NCBI GenBank assembly: GCA_947652925.1
Contig: CANTEW010000028.1
Span: 1-35,457 of the forward strand
Direction: 5' to 3'
From: an uncultured Lachnospiraceae bacterium
Lineage (GTDB): Bacteria > Bacillota > Clostridia > Lachnospirales > Lachnospiraceae
DNA length: 35,457 nt
Numbering within the stretch: the first letter of the stretch is position 1; each line of letters opens with the position of its first letter. The notes under the pieces were generated by a model, which was not told the DNA's origin, made no database searches, and saw only the letters and a list, made by a program, of their open reading frames with translations. This document shows, piece by piece, positions 32,660 through 35,457 of this stretch. A program made the position numbers and the translations under genes.

Positions 32660-33442
32660 ATGCAGGCATATATCAAGGTGGTGGATGTTGAGAAATATCA
32701 TGGAAGTTCGGGAAGTATCACTAAAGCGATAGACAGGGTCAGTTTTGAGATCGAAAAAGGGGGATTTATCGCGATCATGGGGGGATCCGGTTCTGGGAAG
32801 ACAACATTGCTGAACATGATCGCCACGATCGACACTGTTACCGCGGGACATATATATTTTGAGGGAGAGGATATCACAAAGATGAACGAGGAGGAGCGGA
32901 GCGGGTTCAGGAAAGGAGATCTAGGTTTTATATTCCAGGATCTGGACCTGTTGGATATTATGACATTGGAGGAAAATATCTATCTGCCATCGATCCTTAA
33001 GAAAGAAGGGAGCGATCATATCGTAAAACGGGCGAGGGAGATCATGGATATATTGGGTATCAGACAAGTTGGGGACAAATACCCATATCAAGTATCCGTC
33101 GGACAGCGGCGGCGATGTTCCTGTGCCAGAGCACTTGTGAACGATCCTAAGTTTATTTTGGCGGATGAACCGACAGACGCCCTTGATGTCCAGAATCCAG
33201 AAAATTTAATGGGATCACTTTTGGAGATCAATGACAGATTTAAGACGACTATATTGATGGTCACGCACGATCCATTCGCTGCAAGCTACTGTGACCGTGT
33301 CTTATTTTTGGAAAAAGGAAAGATATCTTATGAGTTATATCGGGGAGCAAGAAAAAGGGAGGAGAATCTCCAGGCTATCCTGGATGCGCAGAAAAGCATA
33401 AGGTCTTGTCGTTCCAGTGGCGGTTGGATCCCAAGCAGATGA
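32660..33442 (+). CDS. BceA-like ABC ATPase with altered signature motif
   Basis: The product has 260 residues. Walker A GGSGSGKTT (41-49), Q-loop IFQDLDLLD, Walker B FILADEPTDALD and H-loop MVTHDP are present. The signature normally VSGGQ in this group reads VSVGQ (145-149) followed by RRRCSCARAL, with a Gly-to-Val change at a residue that contacts ATP. The last ~15 residues (RSCRSSGGWIPSR) look like read-through tail. It is the natural partner of the BceB-type permease at 27585, but the two are separated by the maturase, precursor and exporter genes, and order is inverted from the usual A-then-B. Activity is doubtful. GAAAGGAAAAG precedes the ATG. Confidence 0.85.
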   Translation: MQAYIKVVDVEKYHGSSGSITKAIDRVSFEIEKGGFIAIMGGSGSGKTTLLNMIATIDTVTAGHIYFEGEDITKMNEEERSGFRKGDLGFIFQDLDLLDIMTLEENIYLPSILKKEGSDHIVKRAREIMDILGIRQVGDKYPYQVSVGQRRRCSCARALVNDPKFILADEPTDALDVQNPENLMGSLLEINDRFKTTILMVTHDPFAASYCDRVLFLEKGKISYELYRGARKREENLQAILDAQKSIRSCRSSGGWIPSR

Positions 33443-33677
33443 TCTGAACGCTTATCCGCCAGCTATGCAAGCCCATCTTACATGGAGTGAGAAGTAGATC
33501 ACGCGGATCTCAGGCGGATAAGGGAACTTCAGAAAGAGAACTGACAGCAGAATAGGAGACAGAATAAGGCGAAGCGGAGGGAGGAAGAAATTTAATGGGG
33601 ATCTGATAGAAATATGAGTGCGATCATGGTATTCTGTTAGTGGTAAAGAATGAAGATCGCAAAGGAGACAAAACTAT
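33443..33677 (+). other. Intergenic stretch with a spaced inverted repeat
   Basis: CTTATCCGCC (33451-33460) and GGCGGATAAG (33513-33522) are perfect inverted copies 52 nt apart; with weak pairing in between they could form a terminator-like structure for the ATPase gene. No gene is seen. AAAGGAGA at 33661-33668 is the ribosome site of the next gene. Confidence 0.4.
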
Positions 33678-34235
33678 ATGGCAAAACAGTTAAAGAAAAG
33701 ACCGATTGAAAAAGAACTGAAATTCTTAGCTGACTTTGAACTATACGGCGTGTTGATGTTTGCAGGAATGTATTTTGCAACAAAGTTTATTGTCGATATG
33801 GACTTTGGAAAGAACGCGTTCAAATTGAATTGGATCTCGTTTTATCCATTGTTGATATTTTCTGTCATAGTAATAGAGGGCAGCTTCTATTGGCGTAATA
33901 AGTTAAGGATGGTGAGAAAAAAAACGGCGTTAAGTAATTTTGAAATTGGCAGGATCTACAGTAAGATAAGATGGATAAATGTAATTTTATTAACAGTCTA
34001 TCTGCCGATGATCATTATTGCGGTTTTTGAAAAAGAAGATCTATCTGGAGTGATCGTTGGGATCTTACTGTATTTTATGGCGGTAATAGAACAGATCAAT
34101 TATTTTCATATCAGGCTTTCTTATGAGACGGTAAATGGCAGTCTTTTAGTTATTGAGCCTTTAAAAAAACTTTTTACTGGAACTGGAAAACGTTCACGAT
34201 TGCGGAAGGATATTGATACTTATTTGAAAGGTTGA
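33678..34235 (+). CDS. Four-helix membrane protein of unknown function
   Basis: The product has 185 residues. Hydrophobic segments lie at about 22-42 (LYGVLMFAGMYFATKFIV), 52-70 (FYPLLIFSVIVIEGSFYW), 96-114 (VILLTVYLPMIIIAVF) and 121-140 (LSGVIVGILLYFMAVIEQ). Both ends are basic and probably cytoplasmic. I do not recognise the family. Position after the RiPP/transport genes makes an immunity role possible but unproven; the preceding 235-nt gap suggests its own promoter. Ribosome site AAAGGAGA is well placed. Confidence 0.7.
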   Translation: MAKQLKKRPIEKELKFLADFELYGVLMFAGMYFATKFIVDMDFGKNAFKLNWISFYPLLIFSVIVIEGSFYWRNKLRMVRKKTALSNFEIGRIYSKIRWINVILLTVYLPMIIIAVFEKEDLSGVIVGILLYFMAVIEQINYFHIRLSYETVNGSLLVIEPLKKLFTGTGKRSRLRKDIDTYLKG

Positions 34236-34505
34236 CTCCCAGTTTGTTTAAACCACCATGACCACGATCACAATAGGATATGTCGCACAGCGTCAGAGCG
34301 TATAGAAGACCAGTGTAGTGACAAGGCGATCTCTGTAACAAAATCCTGCTGACTATATGATCAAAAAATGATCTTTGGATATAGCGGCTTCAGTTTGATA
34401 CGTGCATTTTCTGCGGTAAACTGCCAGTGCCGCCGCTCCTGCGGCGGGGAATGCTTGGTATAGGGAGGCTTTTGTATAGGATGTTCAGGTTATCCATCAC
34501 AAGGA
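34236..34505 (+). other. Non-coding stretch before the intron remnant
   Basis: No gene is recognisable. A tight hairpin CCGCCGC-TCCT-GCGGCGG lies at 34430-34447 and may be a leftover intron domain stem. The 5' end of the intron could not be located. Confidence 0.35.
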
Positions 34506-35108
34506 CCCAAGGAAGAGAAAGGCAAGGTCAGAAAATTAGGACTACCAACAGTTGTAGACCAGCTGATCTAGCAGGCGGTTACCTAGAGCGTGTTTGAAAA
34601 ATGCTTTATGTCAACCGTAAGTCACAATTTGTGGGAGATCTGTCCCGAATGAAGGCGGCGTAGCGGGCTACGGCAACTGAATAAGGGACAGATATACCGC
34701 AAAGTGGGGCGTACGGATGGCGTGAATGATTTTTCAAACACGCTCTAGGAACTGACGCCGCTGTTCGAGCCACAGTTATGAGTATTGCAGAACGGATCCT
34801 TTGAGAGATCGGAGGAAGGCGTGCCGCAGGGCGGCCCACGAAATCCATTGTGTGGAAACGTGATGCTGAATGGACTGGATAAAGGACTGGAAAGCAGAGA
34901 ACACCGGTTCGTGAGGTATGCGGACGACACACTGATATCCTGCAAGGGCAGAAAGGGTGCGGAGAGGACGCTTGCAAACATCATCCCACTTATAGAGGGA
35001 GAACTATTCCTGAAAGTGAACCGAGTCAAGACTACAGTAACCCATGTCAGCAAGACAAAATACCTGGGATATATCTCCATGCTTGACTATTATCTGAAAG
35101 TATCGTGA
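34506..35108 (+). pseudogene. Group II intron reverse transcriptase, deleted and interrupted
   Basis: The first part reads PKEEKGKVRKLGLPTVVDQLI then a stop, then QAVT, the conserved finger region of intron reverse transcriptases. At that point a 166-bp repeat is inserted (34583-34748). Translation resumes with ELTPLFEPQ, then a deletion removes the central fingers/palm portion. The frame from about 34785 gives SEEGVPQGGPRNPLCGNVMLN, the catalytic YADD and KVNRVKTTVTHVSKTKYLGY, ending at 35108. Maturase and endonuclease domains are missing. The gene is clearly dead. Confidence 0.85.
34583..34748. repeat. Complete 166-bp MITE-like element
   Basis: Perfect 20-bp inverted ends: CTAGAGCGTGTTTGAAAAAT (34583-34602) and its complement (34729-34748). 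The interior has no ORF; it contains GCTTTATGTCAACCGTAAGTCACA and CCGCAAAGTGGGGCGTACGG, both shared with other copies. It splits the reverse transcriptase at QAVT/ELTP, so the insertion event can be read directly: the site before insertion was probably ACCTAGGAA with duplication of TA or CTAG. Confidence 0.9.
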
Positions 35109-35118
35109 AAATTATTGG

Positions 35119-35194
35119 ACCGCTGTATACCGAACGGTATGTACAGTGGTGTGGGAGGTCGGCTGCTCAATTAATGGGTAGCCTCCTACCCGAT
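35119..35194 (+). ncRNA. Group II intron 3' end, domains V and VI
   Basis: 35119-35150 folds like domain V: ACCGCTGTA/TACAGTGGT outer stem, a 2-nt TG bulge, TACC/GGTA inner stem and a GAAC loop, 32 nt in all. It is followed by a domain VI-like hairpin GGGAGG...CCTCC (35153-35186) and CCTACCCGAT near the expected 3' splice site. It lies just after the reverse transcriptase remnant, as expected. Confidence 0.75.
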
Positions 35195-35457
35195 ACAAAT
35201 TTGTACGGGAAAAGAAACAATATATGAAAAAGACATAAAAGCCATCTCATGTACAGCTGCATTTCCCGATGAAATCCTAACGTGTTATATTACACTGTAC
35301 TCTGTACAATGTTTCATCGGATTTGATCGTACAGAGCTGATCTTATTTCTCTATAAATTGAAGATTCTAATAGTTTGATCAGAAGTTGATCCGTAATAAA
35401 AACATATTTAGCAATAAATATTATGAACAAGCATTAAGATAGCATCATGGCTTATCC
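35195..35457. other. AT-rich tail without recognisable gene
   Basis: A 9-bp inverted repeat CCGATGAAA (from about 35268) / TTTCATCGG (to about 35320) spans a region with TGTACAGCTG and CTGTACAATG words. No coding frame or RNA gene is recognisable up to the window end. Confidence 0.3.

Noticed and set aside
32612-32731. Short ORF starting at ATG 32612 as a second precursor peptide
   Set aside because: No convincing ribosome site, and it overlaps the ATPase gene start in another frame.
1-35457. CRISPR array, tRNA or rRNA genes
   Set aside because: No regularly spaced direct repeats of CRISPR type and no cloverleaf or rRNA-like stretches were found; dispersed repeats are MITE-like instead.

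Overview
The window looks like a chromosomal segment of a Gram-positive anaerobe of the Clostridia, most likely Lachnospiraceae. The evidence is strong AGGAGG-type ribosome sites, TTGACA/TATAAT promoters, lipobox lipoproteins, Bce-type signalling genes and an IS/group II intron content typical of that group. This is inference from gene content; no marker gene is present. No tRNA, rRNA or CRISPR array was seen.

Layout. (1) 1-3460 is a mobile-element and repeat zone: an IS1182-family element (1-1560), a decayed IS5-family element (1569-2562) and a small His-rich protein gene between two repeat elements. (2) 3475-10876 is a sulfur-uptake region. A leftward MetNI methionine-type ABC transporter has a binding protein that fuses two different solute-binding folds. 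Divergent from it is a rightward sulfate/thiosulfate ABC operon (binding protein, CysT, CysW, CysA). (3) 11159-19746 is a Wadjet-type plasmid/DNA defence operon in the order jetD-jetA-jetB-jetC, followed by a YgjP-like metallopeptidase gene. jetB carries an apparent one-base frameshift in a G tract. A remnant of an Rpn-like nuclease lies between jetD and jetA. (4) 19844-23256 holds a MacA-like adaptor and a MacB-like permease without an ATPase, then a convergent TrpB-like gene (23312-24688). (5) 24911-34235 holds a membrane-anchored protein, a BceRS-type two-component system, a damaged BceB-type permease, a radical SAM/SPASM maturase, a 57-residue cationic Cys-containing peptide overlapping the maturase gene, a 32-codon small ORF, an ABC exporter and a BceA-type ATPase. 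I read this as a RiPP (ribosomally made, modified peptide) locus with its own sensing, export and possibly immunity. It looks more AT-rich than the genes to its left. (6) 34236-35457 holds a degenerate group II intron with a broken reverse transcriptase gene, interrupted by a repeat element.

One repeat system ties the window together. Short elements with ends like CTAGAGCGTGTTTGAAAA occur across the window. They share these ends with the IS5-family element at 1569-2562, so they look like non-autonomous (MITE-like) derivatives. One copy sits inside the intron reverse transcriptase gene, one follows directly on the -10 box of a promoter, and at several genes the element end provides the stop codon.

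The strongest candidates for something undescribed are the RiPP locus with its unusually cationic precursor, the dual-fold binding protein of the Met transporter, and the MITE/IS network. Function assignments rest on motif and family recognition by eye; no database search was run.
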